Shown: positions 35,626 through 48,400 of the stretch, piece after piece
Layout of the letters: each line of letters begins with the position of its first letter
How positions within the stretch are numbered: the first letter of the stretch is position 1
Origin: Mytilus galloprovincialis
Lineage: Eukaryota; Mollusca; Bivalvia; Mytilida; Mytilidae
DNA length: 64,000 nt
Direction: 5' to 3'
Assembly (NCBI RefSeq): GCF_965363235.1
Contig: NC_134844.1
Location: forward strand, 18,396,646 to 18,460,645
Position numbers and translations under genes: made by a program
The notes under the pieces: model-generated
Databases searched by the model: none
The model's input: only the letters and a program-made list of their open reading frames with translations
What the model was told of the DNA's origin: nothing

Positions 35626-37049
35626 GCTTGCTTGTAATCAGCCATTCAATTTGAGAGTTAACCAGGAAACATTTGATTTTCCCTTTCGTCATTGCTATTG
35701 ATTTAAATGGTTGTATTATATAAATTGTATTATATAGTCTCAAAATACAACCAATATCACAAAACATTGTTGATCCTAGATTTTTTTATAAGATTTTAGC
35801 GCCAAATGTATTCACGCCACTTCTTCGAATGACTGCCAACCAGATTAGTATTATACTAAGTACTTTTTAATAAAATAAACTTTTTGCACTGATTCTAATG
35901 ATCATCACGTGCACGAGTGTTTGCTGGATACTTGACATTGTTTCCTGCTTTCTGCCCCTCACGTCTTTTTTTGTCGCCAGAGTTTATGCTGATTGAATAT
36001 TGACATTTGCCGAAATTATATACACTATATTATGTTAGTGCCAACTTAGAAATAATAAGTACAAAAAAGCATTTGCGAAGCAACCTGTACGCAGAAATGT
36101 AGGAACCCTTCTATACCCTCTTCTATGCTCTTTACCCTGAAATCTTCTTTGTAGACTTTAAAATGACGAAATAAAATATGACGTTCTAAAGAGAATCATT
36201 TGGAGTGTACTCAATACCTAATCAAATTAAATCCACTAAACATTAGAAACAGCAAATGTTTCACCAACAGTACTTTGGGTGTTTTCTAATTAACATTTTT
36301 TTAAATTCATTTTTAAAAGGTGACGTATTACTCATAAAAATAAGATTTCCGTGAGATCATATATTATAGGTCTTAGGAAATTGCAAGAATACAGGATTTT
36401 GCACCATAAACCCCCAACACCCTGTCGTATGGCTTCCTTCGCCGGCTTTCAATACAGATCATTTTGGCCAAACTACGCCCCTGATTTGAGCTTTCAGTTA
36501 TTAGTAAATGTTATTTAAAAGAATTGGTTTATCCCTCTTTTATATTTGAGAGTTTATTATGACAATATTTTGGCGTCGTATGGCAGCTGCAATGTTTATA
36601 CATACCCTATCGACTCAGCTGAACCCATGTATATAGGCTATTCGTAATGGCCTTTGATTAAAGAATTATTTTTCTTTTTTAATTAACCTTCTTTTTCTAA
36701 ACTCAGAGTTTGACTTTAATTTTTTTTGCTCTACAGTTTGTGTTTTAAGATGATGTCTTGTTTCATTTGCTTCATACATTCTATTTTGAATACATGAAAG
36801 TGAATGAATTACGAACACCTTTGTAAGTAAAAAGGGTACAAATACAAGAAGAGTACAGATTGACTAGTACAGCAGTTATATATATGAAGTTTGTGTACGT
36901 GCAAAATCTTTAATTGTATTCATTATTTTGCAATTAACGTTAAGTATGTCGTATAAAGATGTGAAGTGTTTTCTTTTAACGTTAATAGACAATAAGAGTT
37001 TTGTTATTTGCTTGATATATAATGGTTTGTCTTTGTTTTGAAGCAGAAA
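35626..37049 (+). other. Upstream region of gene B
   Basis: No frame or repeat was recognised. A TATA-like GATATATAA lies at about 37013-37021, some 30 bases before the gene B start codon, and another TATATATA at about 36876. Either might be a core promoter element, but neither can be confirmed. Confidence 0.35.
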
Positions 37050-37374
37050 ATGTACGTTGAAATGGGTTGCATATATATCGTGCATGTTGTTATGTTTTAT
37101 TTTGTTTTGTTGACGAATCCTGTTCTTTCTGCTACCTGTGATGATAAAGAGTGTCCTGGTGTGATTTCCATGCCTTTAATTGATGGCGTGAAAGCTTCTT
37201 TAAAGGCCGATTTGGATACAACAGATTTAAACAACCATCTGAAAGCATACATTGAACAACACGTAAAGGAAGGTGTACAAGCTGCTATGAAAGATGTTAT
37301 GAAACAACTTGTTGACGATGGTTTGGAAGAGGCTAATGCTATAATTAATGCCACAGTTAAGGAACATCTAAAAG
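37050..37374 (+). CDS. Gene B exon 1 (signal peptide and stalk)
   Basis: It codes for the signal peptide and whole stalk to KEHLKG, with donor AAAG/GTATGG. It corresponds to gene A's first visible exon plus the signal peptide that gene A lacks. Confidence 0.88.
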
Positions 37375-40300
37375 GTATGGACTTATGTTTTTGATATTTT
37401 ACTAGTAATCACGGTATTGTTTCTACGAAATGTATATATGATGAGTTTATTTGTATGTATGTGCCTGTCCCAAGTCAGAAGCCTATAATTCAGTGGTTGT
37501 CGTTTGTTTATGTGTTACAAATTTGTTTTTCAATCATTTTTTTAACTTAAATTAGACTGTTAGTTATCTTGTTTGAATTGTTTTACATTGTCATTTCATG
37601 GCCTTTTATAGCTGATTATACGGTATGGGCTTTGCTCGTTGTTGAAGGCCGTACGGTGACCTATAGTTGTTAATTTTTGTGTCATTTGGTCTCTGGTGGG
37701 AAGTTGTCTCATTGGCAATCATACCACATCTCTTTTTTATATGGTTAACTTTTTCATTAATATGGTGAATAATTTTTGTGAATAACTAATAAAAAATCGA
37801 TTTCACAATGTATCTGATTTGCGGTCCCGAAAATATTTAAATGAGTTAAAATGAGATAAACTTTAATAAGTGCTTGGTAAGGTTAAAATAATACGAAATT
37901 CACTACGAGAGCGCACTGCTTTTTTTTTTTTCGTTTGAATGGTTTGCCATCTGGCTTCTTCCAATGAAATTTTACTAACGATTTAACATTTACTAGACTT
38001 TATATAAAACAAAAGATGTAATGACAATGCAAAACAATTCAAACAAGAAAACTCATATGTTATCCCTTTTTCAAACCCATGTTCGCGGTGTGGGAATGGA
38101 AACTTATTTGTGTGCTTATCAATGTGAGGTTTAATAGTTTGATTACATAGTTTTTTCGTAGTTTCACCATTATTAATTTTCATCCATATAATAATTGAAG
38201 ACTCAAAAGTAAAATAATTGATATATTTGAATGACCTTTAGTTAAACTTTAGATTGGACAAGTCTTTTAAAAAATGAGCGTATATAACAAGGTTCCTCAT
38301 CGCACTTTACAGTTCTTCATTTATTTACACAACTATATCGGTGGTCTTATAAAAGCGTTCTTGTCTCGTATCTGGTTGGTATTTGATTCCATGCATATTA
38401 AAGTCCTGAATATCCATTATTATATAGTAGCTTTAATCATCAAATTATATTTTTAGATCCATTTATTTTATACATTATTGATGGTTTTATAATTTAAGGA
38501 ATAGGTGTGACATATACAAGATGGGGGAGAAAGGCTTGTCCTACCGGTGCTGAACTTGTTTATACAGGTACATGTAATTAATGTGTCTACTGTTTCCTAA
38601 TAATATGTAAAAGATGAATACCATTTTATTTTAGAATGTACATGTAATAGGTATAGTGGTGTAAAAAGCAATATAGTAAGAAATGTTAATAGCAAATCCA
38701 TTCACTTTTAAAGTAAATATTTTACAGTTGTTATCAGTTCACAATTTGAAAGAACTTAATAATGTAGGTAAACTTGGAACGAAGTTGAATCGTTTATTAT
38801 TTTGCAGTAAACTTCAAATTGTTATGCGATTATTCTGGCTGTTTTTGGACGGTTTCGATTGGCTGAAATTTTAGTAAATTAAAATCATTTGTGTTTACCT
38901 TAATACTGGTTTATCAAATTTTTGAATTCTTAGTTATGTGAAAGTGCTATTGAATCACTTGTGCTTGGTCGTTCACGTCTTGTTTTTGTACATATTGAAT
39001 ACCCTATGTTCATGTCGGTTTAAGTTAAGTAAAAAGATATGTTAGGCGTTCAAGTTTTGACTTATAGGGAAGATTGGGCGTTAAAGCGATTGGGAAAGCT
39101 TTTCCTATCACTGATGAACTTTATTATTAGAAGATGATAAGTTCTGACATCTGTTTGGCATTGCACAGGAACATTTGTGGACGTCGAAAAAAATGAATGA
39201 GAAATGACAGTAGATACATGTGTAAAAATGAAAAACAAAGTTTCTCTATTGAAGATGCTTAAAGTAAAAATAATGGATATTTACGTATATTTCATGCTAT
39301 AAAGCTATATTTTTAGGGCAAGCCGGCGGTAACCATTTTGATAGCTCAGGGGGTGGAACAAACTATTTATGTTTGCCAAATGATCCAGAGAATGGACAAC
39401 AACAGTCATACAACAACCCCGAGCTTTTTGGTGTTGAATACGAAATTTATTCAGATATTAAGCCACACGGATGGCGTACTATGACTGATATGGAGGTTCC
39501 ATGCGCTGTGTGTCACAGTAGCGGCAAATCATCCAAAATAATAATCCCAGGTATATAAATCACAAATGATATGTTGTATCCATCAATGATACAAAATCAG
39601 TATAAGCATCGTCGCAAACAAATCAACACACACAAAAAGGCTGTGCTTTAATTTTGTTTACCTATGTTAATCATTTTTCTTGTAACTGACCTAAAAGGTT
39701 GAATTGAATGTAAAAATGTGATCATCTCTGTACTTCTATCCGAAAAGAAACCCTCGTGCTTGAGAGGGGTGTTCGTTTGGCTGTGCGGCGTATGAATAAA
39801 TTAATAGTCTCATCCGGTCAAAATAGGGACGTGAAAGCCAATGTCTCGTTTAAGAAGAAATTGACACGCAAATCTATGCTATAAAAAAAAACTTTCGTTC
39901 AACTCTTTGATGTGATTCGTAAATGGCCGATGCAACAACCACTTTATTTGATCAGTCAGATACATTACAAACGTGTAACAAGAGGCAAACAATATTTACA
40001 TACATACAATTAGTACAATACAATATGTAAAATGTCTGCACCTAACCAACAAACCCTAACTTCCCATCGTTAAACTTTATCTGAATATGCATGAACTATT
40101 TACAATTATACAAACAACTATAAATCATCTAAGCATTATGGTGTGAATGGGGATATAAATATCAAACGGGAACACCAAATGACTGTCAAGTCCTACTATA
40201 TATACTATTTATATAATATAAATAAGGTAACATATATTACAATAAGCAGATTAGGTATGATTGCCAATGAATGAAACAACTATCCACCAGCGTTCAAACG

Positions 40301-43300
40301 AAGTGTATGTAAGAAATTATAGGCAACCGTAATGTATATTCTATATGCCCGCGTCACACTGTCCCGATTTTTACGCCGATGGCAACACGATTATGGAAAT
40401 TTTCAAAATCGGGACTGATCGTATCCAGATCGGGCAATTCGTAGTGCCATCTTTAACCATCGTAGAACCATCGGCCACTTTTTCTAGCCTTCGGGGACAA
40501 CTTCGGGAAGGGTTCTAAATTTTTTAACATGTTAAAAAATCCCCGAAGGTGCGTCCGATGTTTAGGGTTCGTATTGAGTTCGTATCACCATCATCACCAT
40601 CGTAATGTCACCGGGAATGCATCTTTGAACATCGTATTGCATTCGTGTTTCCATCGTTTCCATCGGGCAGTTTTGACATTACGATGTCTACACGAATGAA
40701 TCACGAAGATAACCGAAGGTCTTACGATGGCAACACGACTTCGTGAAGACCTCGTAATCCCGTCGTGATGCCATCGAATAAAAGTACGAAGGTGACAAGA
40801 TGGAACTACGACGGCAATAAATCCAGCTAAATGTAAGTTAATTTTCGCGCTTAAATACATTTAAAGTGCCATGCGCGATATGCACTGGTCAGTCTAATAC
40901 GACAGTTAAGAAAGACGTTCACACAACATGGACCTCATATCATATGATTCTATGAGAACAAGAAAGGCGACAGCGTGGTTTCTATTAATTCAAATGGAAC
41001 AAGAAGAGCAGGTATTACAGGATCAGGATTAACTTTTACAAATAAAATATTATTTTTTGTCAATTTTTCATCTCAAATAACATAATAAAAATCAGAAACG
41101 CGCCTCGTATACCAACACTGCAGGTACACGTATATAGGGAAACCAACTTTTTCTTCATTATTCTGATTATTTATGTTTCGTCTGAGTTGTTGTCACACGA
41201 ATGTTTACTCCATAAACATTCTATATGTCATATTTTGCCGCATTTGTTGCTTTCCCCACATCCTTCATTTCCTTTTGAATAAAAGGGATCAACGAACCCA
41301 TTACCTTACCTTTAAGATAGATCAGTTAACATGGGCATAATTATGGGTGATTATTCAGACTAGTGCACACTTTTTACAGTTCATAAGATAGATCAGTAAA
41401 CATGGGCATAATTATGGGTGATTATTCAGACTAGTGCACACATTTTACAGTTCATAAGATAGATCAGTAAACATGGGCATAATTATGGATGATTATTCAG
41501 ACTAGTGCACACATTTTACAGTTCAAACAAGGCAATGCCGAGCGTGGCATCCCCTCGTATGTAACATATTGGGGACAAATATGGACACTATATTTGTATA
41601 TGACACATGCAGAAAATGGTAAATTGAATAGAAATCAACCAAATTATTCAGTAACTGGAAATACCCACGGTCTTCCGTCTTATGATTAAACCAAAAATTA
41701 AATGTACAATATAATGTATATTCAATATTGATCAAACAATTTAAAACGCGTGATGCCTTCGGCATATAATTAAAATGCATCGTAAGCTGTACACGACGTC
41801 TTTTAGACATCGTATGGCCATGGCGCCATCATCGTAATCCATCGTGTAGCCTTCGTGATCCATCTTGTAGGCTTCGGCTGAGATATGAAGTGTAAATACC
41901 GTCTTCGGTTAACCTTCGTATGTCCATCTTTTGCTATCGTATATACTTTCGGCACCCTCGTATAGACTTCGTTATTCATCGTACTTGCTTCGGTCACTTT
42001 TGGGTATTTTAACGAGATCGGGACCAACTTCGTACGAACTTACAATTTTCGCATTCGGGTGTCCATCGTATATAAAAATCGGGACAGTGTGACGCGGGCA
42101 ATAAAGACCTATCCAGAACATTTGTCTTTTTTGCCTTGATGGGTAATACCACCAATATTTACTTATAAACTGGAACGCCTCACTCAAACAAAGTGTTAAG
42201 TAGTCAGACGAGAACCATTTTAAATTTTCATATTTATCTTTGTTGAATTGGCATTTTTCCAAAAGATTTGCAAAATGTATCTGTTTCAATTAATGAAATA
42301 CGTTGCATGAATAATCTTCACGCCAGTTTTCATTGCTATATGAAAATAACCATCACTGGAAAAAAATCATGCAATATTTCCCCATTTGCCCCTTGTTTAC
42401 AGCTTTAGTTACCTCAATTTTCAAAAATATTTTATTGAAACACCAAATAAAAAAAGAATGGTGCTTTGAAACACCCAAGATATATGTTTATGATTAAAAA
42501 AGTGCGTCTGTAATGAAATGGAATATCTTTTTTCGACACTATTTTTAACATGTAACTTGATTTGACGTATCTCCATGTATCTCGCAGATTTAAAGCTTTC
42601 GACGCTTAGTGCGTGTACAATCATTTTCAGTATGTTAGAACTTGGTTGTTTTCAAACTTTTTGACTGTGTTGGTTCTTTTTGGTCTTGCTGATTTTAAGA
42701 AGTTCGTCTGGACTTGAAACCATCCCCTCAACCACATTTGAGCACAAAAGTTTTGGGCTCATGCGTCTGTGTTGTAGTTATTGAAGTTCTAATTTGCCAT
42801 GCGTGTGATGCATCCATTTTCTCTTGTTTTAAAGCCCCCTGTTATGAATCTTGATGCTTGCCGGTGTAGTTTATTTTTGTTCAATCTTTTAGGTTTACTA
42901 GATCTTCTTGTAGTCGTTTGTAGTTGTTTTCTGTTTGAATGGTTCTGTGCAGTAGAGAGTCATCGGCGAACAGCGGTTCTGAATATTTGAAGTGTCTGGC
43001 AGGTCATTTTTGTAACATTAGAAGAGTAATGGTCCAAGCATGTGCTATATTTTTGGTAGTAGTACACCTTAAAATTCAAAAGATCTGAAAGTTATATTTG
43101 AATTTAAACGTTTCGTAAGTCCGGAAGCGTGTTTGCGTGAACGCGTCTCATCATAATGTTGGGTATACAATCATTGGATATCACTTTCAAAGATTGAAGA
43201 AATGAAAAATGTAACAAATCTAGGTATAGACTATGTCCTTAATGAGTGAAACTCTTGTTATCTTGTAGGAAGACATACTTGTTATAGTGACTGGAGAGCC

Positions 43301-43510
43301 GAATATAACGGTTACCTGATGAGCTCGTATAAAGGACATAAAGGAAGGAATGAATTTGTATGCGTCGACTTGAATGCTGAACCTTTCGATAACAGGTCTT
43401 CTGATGAAAATGGAGCGCTTCTGTATCCAATCAGAACTAAATGTGGAAGTTTAAGATGTCCGCCGTACACTAATAGTGCTGATGTGTTGTGTGTTGTGTG
43501 TACAAAATGA
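37050..43510 (+). CDS. Gene B: secreted short-chain collagen-related (NC1-like) protein
   Basis: Four exons (37050-37374, 38499-38567, 39317-39550, 43269-43510) join in phase 1 and encode 289 residues. The start is the first ATG in frame; it opens a signal peptide with a hydrophobic core (CIYIVHVVMFYFVLL) and a likely cut after VLSA. Then come a C-x4-C pair, a helical stalk of about 80 residues rich in Lys, Glu and Ala with an N-A-T sequon, and the cysteine-rich NC1-like domain (VTYTRWGRKACP, NYLCLPNDPENG, PCAVC, TCYSDWRAEYNGY, CGSLRCPPYT, CVVCTK). It lacks Gly-X-Y repeats, so it is a family member without a collagen helix. A secreted, possibly disulfide-linked oligomer is the natural inference. 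Intron 3 is 3.7 kb and holds a large inverted-repeat element. Confidence 0.88.
37590..37735 (+). repeat. Dispersed bivalve repeat fragment in gene B intron 1
   Basis: It contains GTCATTTGGTCTCTGGTGGG and TTGTCTCATTGGCAATCATA. Diverged relatives occur near 7505-7540, 47085-47125, 55675-55720 and 60285-60385, and inverted ones near 40255 and 59110, so it belongs to an abundant family. Confidence 0.65.
38499..38567 (+). CDS. Gene B exon 2
   Basis: Codons for GIGVTYTRWGRKACPTGAEL and V-Y-T-G; same length (69 bases) and phase as in gene A. Acceptor AATTTAAG, donor GTACAT. Confidence 0.87.
38568..39316 (+). other. Gene B intron 2
   Basis: Unremarkable AT-rich intron with no repeat recognised. Confidence 0.5.
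39317..39550 (+). CDS. Gene B exon 3
   Basis: It encodes QAGGNHFDSSGGGTNYLCLP through PCAVC and ends in IIIPG; three cysteines. Acceptor TTTTTAG, donor GTATAT. Confidence 0.9.
40346..42100. mobile_element. 1.75-kb inverted-repeat element in gene B intron 3
   Basis: The ends are perfect 28-base inverted copies starting TGCCCGCGTCACACTGTCCC. ATA borders both sides (40343-40345 and 42101-42103), which fits a 3-bp target duplication. Inside each end are many CATCGTA/TACGATG and CTTCG-type words in subterminal arrays, which could be transposase-binding repeats. No transposase was recognised, so it is non-autonomous. Confidence 0.75.
41312..41525 (+). repeat. Three tandem copies of a ~71-bp segment
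   Basis: AAGATAGATCAG, then ACATGGGCATAATTATGG and GACTAGTGCACAC recur near 41313, 41385 and 41456 with very few differences. It sits in the interior of the 1.75-kb element and represents a recent triplication. Confidence 0.85.
42101..43268 (+). other. Remainder of gene B intron 3
   Basis: No feature was recognised besides the acceptor site. The stretch before the element (39551-40345) carries only an inverted fragment of the common dispersed repeat near 40250-40290. Confidence 0.4.
43269..43510 (+). CDS. Gene B last exon
   Basis: It encodes RHTCYSDWRAEYNGY to CVVCTK and TGA, with acceptor TCTTGTAG. Six cysteines are conserved. Confidence 0.9.
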
Positions 43511-43611
43511 GTCATACAAGATTGATTATCATTCTTTTTTTTTTTGTTACGATGTATGAAGTCTACTCACACAGTGAGTTGTTGGAATATACCTCTTTCC
43601 TATAACGCGAG

Positions 43612-43617
43612 AATAAA
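43612..43617 (+). terminator. Polyadenylation signal of gene B
   Basis: AATAAA lies 102 bases after the stop codon, a normal distance for a short 3' untranslated region. Confidence 0.5.
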
Positions 43618-43991
43618 TATGTGTTCAAAGAATAATTTAGTTAAATTCAAATTAAATATAATTAGATTATGCAATGTGTTGTTCTTTGATCTGATGAAGC
43701 CGACGTAATAAGCATATGGAGTATATACATTTTATACGTGCCTTTCCATGCAATCACGATATTTCTGAAAGAAAGATATCGCATCAAGTGTTCCAAATGG
43801 CTAAATTCAACTAATCTATTCTCTCTGAGTTTTTACAGGAGCAATCATAATTTGGTGGACCGTTATGAAAAATCTGTCACAATTTGAAGGATCATGGGTT
43901 TGTTCCCCTTGTTGAAACCACAATCTCCTCCTCTTTTTCACGTTGATGATATTAGAATTACTGCGACTTATCGTTAATTTATTACTTACAT

Positions 43992-46053
43992 GAGCAACAC
44001 GACGGGTGGCACTATTGGAACACTTATAACCTTTTCAGAGCAACACGACGGGTGGCACTATTGGAACAATTATAACCCTTTCAGAGCAACACGACGGGTG
44101 GCACTATTGGAACACTTATAACCTTTCAGAGCAACACGACGGATGGCACTATTGGAACAATTATAACCCTTTCAGAGCAACACGACGGGTGGCACTATTG
44201 GAACAATTATAACCCTTTCAGAGCAACACGACGGATGGCACTATTGGAACAATTATAACCCTTTCAGAGCAACACGACGGATGGCACTATTGGAACAATT
44301 ATAACCTTTTCAGAGCAACACAACGGGTGGCACTATTGGAACAATTATAACCTTTTCAGAGCAACACGACGGATGGCACTATTGGAACAATTATAACCTT
44401 TTCAGAGCAACACGACGGGTGGCACTATTGGAACACTTATAACCTTTTCAGAGCAACACGACGGGTGGCACTATTGGAACAATTATAACCTTTTCAGAGC
44501 AACACGACGGATGGCACTATTGGAACAATTATAACCTTTTCAGAGCAACACGACGGATGGCACTATTGGAACAATTATAACCTTTCAGAGCAACACGACG
44601 GATGGCCCTATTGGAACAATTATAACCTTTTCAGAGCAACACGACGGATGGCACTATTGGAACAATTATAACCTTTTCAGAGCAACACGACGGATGGCCC
44701 TATTGGAACAATTATAACCTTTTCAGAGCAACACGACGGGTGGCACTATTGGAACAATTATAACCTTTTCAGAGCAACACGACGGATGGCACTATTGGAA
44801 CAATTATAACCTTTTCAGAGCAACACGACGGATGGCACTATTGGAACACTTATAACCTTTTTAGAGCAACACGACGGATGGCACTATTGGAACACTTATA
44901 ACCTTTCAGAGCAACACGACGGATGGCACTATTGGAACAATTATAACCTTTTCAGAGCAACACGACGGATGGCACTATTGGAATACTTATAACCTTTTTA
45001 GAGCAACACGACGGATGGCACTATTGGAACACTTATAACCTTTCAGAGCAACACGACGGATGGCACTATTGGAACACTTATAACCTTTTCAGAGCAACAC
45101 GACGGATGGCACTATTGGAACACTTATAACCTTTCAGAGCAACACGACGGATGGCACTATTGGAACACTTATAACCTTTCAGAGCAACACGACGGATGGC
45201 ACTATTGGAATACTTATAACCTTTTTAGAGCAACACGACGGATGGCACTATTGGAACACTTATAACCTTTCAGAGCAACACGACGGATGGCACTATTGGA
45301 ACACTTATAACCTTTTCAGAGCAACACGACGGATGGCACTATTGGAACACTTATAACCTTTCAGAGCAACACGACGGATGGCACTATTGGAACACTTATA
45401 ACCTTTCAGAGCAACACGACGGATGGCACTATTGGAACACTTATAACCTTTTTAGAGCAACACGACGGATGGCACTATTAGAACACTTATAACCTTTCAG
45501 AGCAACACGACGGATGGCACTATTGGAACAATTATAACCTTTTCAGAGCAACTCGACGGATGGCACTATTGGAACACTTATAACCTTTTTAGAGCAACAC
45601 GACGGATGGCACTATTGGAACACTTATAACCTTTCAGAGCAACACGACGGATGGCACTATTGGAACAATTATAACCTTTTCAGAGCAACACGACGGATGG
45701 CACTTTTGGAACAATTATAACCTTTTCAGAGCAACACGACGGGTGGCACTTTTGGAACAATTATAACCTTTTCAGAGCAACACGACGGGTGGCACTATTG
45801 GAACAATTATAACCTTTTCAGAGCAACACGACGGATGGCACTATTGGAACAATTATAACCTTTTCAGAGCAACACGACGGATGGCCCTATTGGAACAATT
45901 ATAACCTTTTCAGAGCAACACGACGGATGGCACTATTGAAACACTTATAACCTTTTCAGAGCAACACGACGGATGGCACTATTGGAACAATTATAACCTT
46001 TTCAGAGCAACACGACGGATGGCACTATTGGAACAATTATAACCTTTTCAGAG
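43992..46053 (+). repeat. Minisatellite, ~45 copies of a 45-46 bp unit
   Basis: The unit reads GAGCAACACGACGGATGGCA, then CTATTGGAACAATTATAACC and TTTTCA. Variants differ at a few fixed places: GGG or GGA, AACAATT or AACACTT, and TTTTCA, TTTCA or TTTTTA. Local blocks of variant patterns repeat with periods of several units (44830-45600), evidence of segmental duplication inside the array. It lies between genes B and C and has no sustained coding frame. Confidence 0.95.
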
Positions 46054-46249
46054 TACCTAAATTCATTCTAAGTTTTGTTTTAAAGAAGTTCATAGTAATG
46101 CATGCCTTAATTTTCAATGTTGTGTATCGTGTTATTTCATTTTGTCATAGGTCTGTCTCGTCTTTATCGACACACTTCTCATTAATGCTTTGTCATCGCC
46201 TTGTATGCATTTCAAACTTTCGCATTAGGCTTAGTGTAAGGGTTAGAGA

Positions 46250-46708
46250 ATGAACATGCACAGATGTTGGGTTTTTTTTTTTAATTTTATGTGTCTTAGG
46301 GTTAGACAAGAGACATGTATCAATATGTTATCATACGATGTCAAATCAACAGATGAGTCTAAAGCTCGTCAAAGCGGTGCTTTGTTTAAAGAGATAGACA
46401 GCAGTCCTATTCTTGAGCATAAGAGTTCAACACCGTTTGCTGGTGTAGTTTGTAGTGATCATGATCAGTCTCGAGTTTACTATGGGCTGTGTTCTGTACC
46501 ATTTTTCGTTCAAATGTCCTGTCCCTGTTCCAAATGTGGGCGTATGACATTTGCGTCGACTTTATACAAAGTCAGTCTTTCATTTGCGCCGATTTGGTTG
46601 TTTAATTTGCGCCGATTTCATAATTTCGTGTTCAATTTGCTCCTTATTGCATTAAGTGCCAGCTTTTTTCTTGGCTTAAAGAGGTTTTATTGTCCTCTGA
46701 TAGTTTAA
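46250..46708 (+). pseudogene. Unrecognised 152-codon open frame, probably repeat-derived
   Basis: The product has a polar middle (YDVKSTDESKARQSGALFKE) followed by a short cysteine-rich part (CPCSKCG) and a hydrophobic tail. I recognise no domain. The tail (GLKRFYCPL) resembles a minus-strand frame at 58769-58969 (RLKGFDCPL), and the DNA contains GCGCCGATTTG words that recur inverted at 46965-47020, which points to a dispersed repeat rather than a host gene. Alternatively it is chance. Confidence 0.35.
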
Positions 46709-47030
46709 AGGCTGTAAATAGATTTGTAAATCATTTGATATTTTATTACTGTACTCAATTATTTTAGTGGATTTCAACACTTTTAATCCTAAAATTGAAT
46801 TGTTTTGCTCGAAATCTACTTCCACCCATGGTGGGCGGGGGCAACAGTTATTATATGCATGTGTTAATTAATTATAAGTCCTGGGCTATATATAGCTAGC
46901 GGAAGAGGTTTAAAAAGAGAAATAAAAATAGTTTTCACCTGGAATATGCCTGTAAAACAATTGGCGCAAATGAAAGAAACAATCGACCTAAGTGGAAGAA
47001 AAAATCGGCGCAAGTGAAATGCAGATAGGC
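46560..47030. repeat. Inverted GCGCCGATT-type words
   Basis: ATTTGCGCCGATTTGGTTG and a second GCGCCGATTTC near 46575-46615 are mirrored by GGCGCAAATGAAAG and AAATCGGCGCAAGTG near 46964-47020. These could be the arms of a decayed inverted-repeat element. Confidence 0.4.
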
Positions 47031-47260
47031 ACAAACACTGGCCAAATACTACTCACTTGACAGACACTTGCATTGACATTTGTTGGATAGTTGTCTCTTT
47101 GGAAATCATACCACGTCTCTTTATTTCTATAACTACACCCTTACAAAGTCCAGGGAAGGGACTTAATGAAAAATAACGCTGATTGTATTAATTTTATTTT
47201 TAATCTTTTTATCCAAAGTATTTTCAGTTTATTTCCCATTACTTGTTTATCGTGCTGAAA

Positions 47261-47557
47261 GAGGGTAGTAATGGGGGTACCTTTATGACGTCTAACGGTA
47301 AAAATTCTTTCCAAATGACGTTAACGGTAATTGTTAGTGCATGACGATAAAATGTACACTTTCATTTAGACGATAAAGAAATCAGCTGAGTTTTACGAAT
47401 CGCGCTATTTTTTCCACAAAAAGAACGGTAACGATAATTATTTGAGACATCTGACGAATCACGATAAGGATATTTTGACTAATCACGTTAAAATTTTTAC
47501 CAACGGTAGCCGAAAAAGACCGTTTGACGCCTGACGGTAAAGGGCATTACCACCCTC
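47261..47557. mobile_element. 297-bp miniature inverted-repeat element
   Basis: The left end GAGGGTAGTAATG and right end CATTACCACCCTC are inverted copies with one mismatch. Next to the ends lie GACGTCTAACGG (left) and an inverted partner (GACGCCTGACGG at the right), and ACGGTAA/ACGATAA words recur through the interior. Non-coding. Confidence 0.65.
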
Positions 47558-48400
47558 CTGCAGAGATCTTCTATTTTACCCTTCAACACATTTCTACACA
47601 ATAACAGATAGTCTATGTTGTTTTTATGTACATATTAGTAAAATTTGCAAGAAGGCATTCGATCAAATGAATATCCTTAAACATTTCGTCCTTTAGAATG
47701 TCATTTCTGCACAGTGATAAATTCAACCACTTGTATGCTTACAAGACTTATTTCGGGTAGAGCAATTTAAAAAAAAATCAGATATAACAATATATTTTTT
47801 TATATCCTGTATGTAAAAACTACCACACAAGTGACACTTGTTGTAAAAAAGTTTCTAATGTACTGATGCTACATTGTCAAACTTTCTTCCGGACCATTTC
47901 AATGGCATGTTTACAGTCCATAAGTGAGACGAGAACTGATACCAACTGTTAATGTACCATAGCTGTGTAAAATCACATAAAAGATCCGAATATTTTTGTT
48001 TTAATTATTATTTGGTTGTTTGAATAATAATGATGTTAAATATTTGTCCCGTAGAGGACAAGTTCTATTTTTAGTCAGTGACATTGTGTGTGCCCTTTAG
48101 CGAGGACACTGGTTAATTTTATAATGTTTACGGAAGAATATAATTTTTTATGTAACTTTAAAATTATTCAATCTAGGACACTTTAAACTAAGTGCCATGT
48201 TATATATATATTATAGTATGTTATTGAATCTCTGATCCATTGTAAACAAAATAATCTTTCATATACATATATGCAAAAATGTTACAGCTAAATTGTTTTT
48301 TGAAACATACTAAAATAACTTCATTAAAATTATATAATCAGAAATTTTGAATTATGCAGAACTTTAGATTTTTCTGGAATAACCATATTTCTAAATTTCG
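47558..48400. other. Intergenic AT-rich DNA
   Basis: No gene or repeat was recognised. Confidence 0.4.

Noticed and set aside
41489..42289. Several short frames inside the 1.75-kb inverted-repeat element
   Set aside because: They are built from the element's subterminal repeated words and no transposase motif appears.
43239..43515. Minus-strand frames over gene B last exon
   Set aside because: They are antisense shadows of a well-supported exon.
43992..46053. Coding repeat protein or CRISPR array in the 46-bp repeat
   Set aside because: The unit length is not a multiple of three and varies between 45 and 46, stops occur in all frames, and no unique spacers separate the units.
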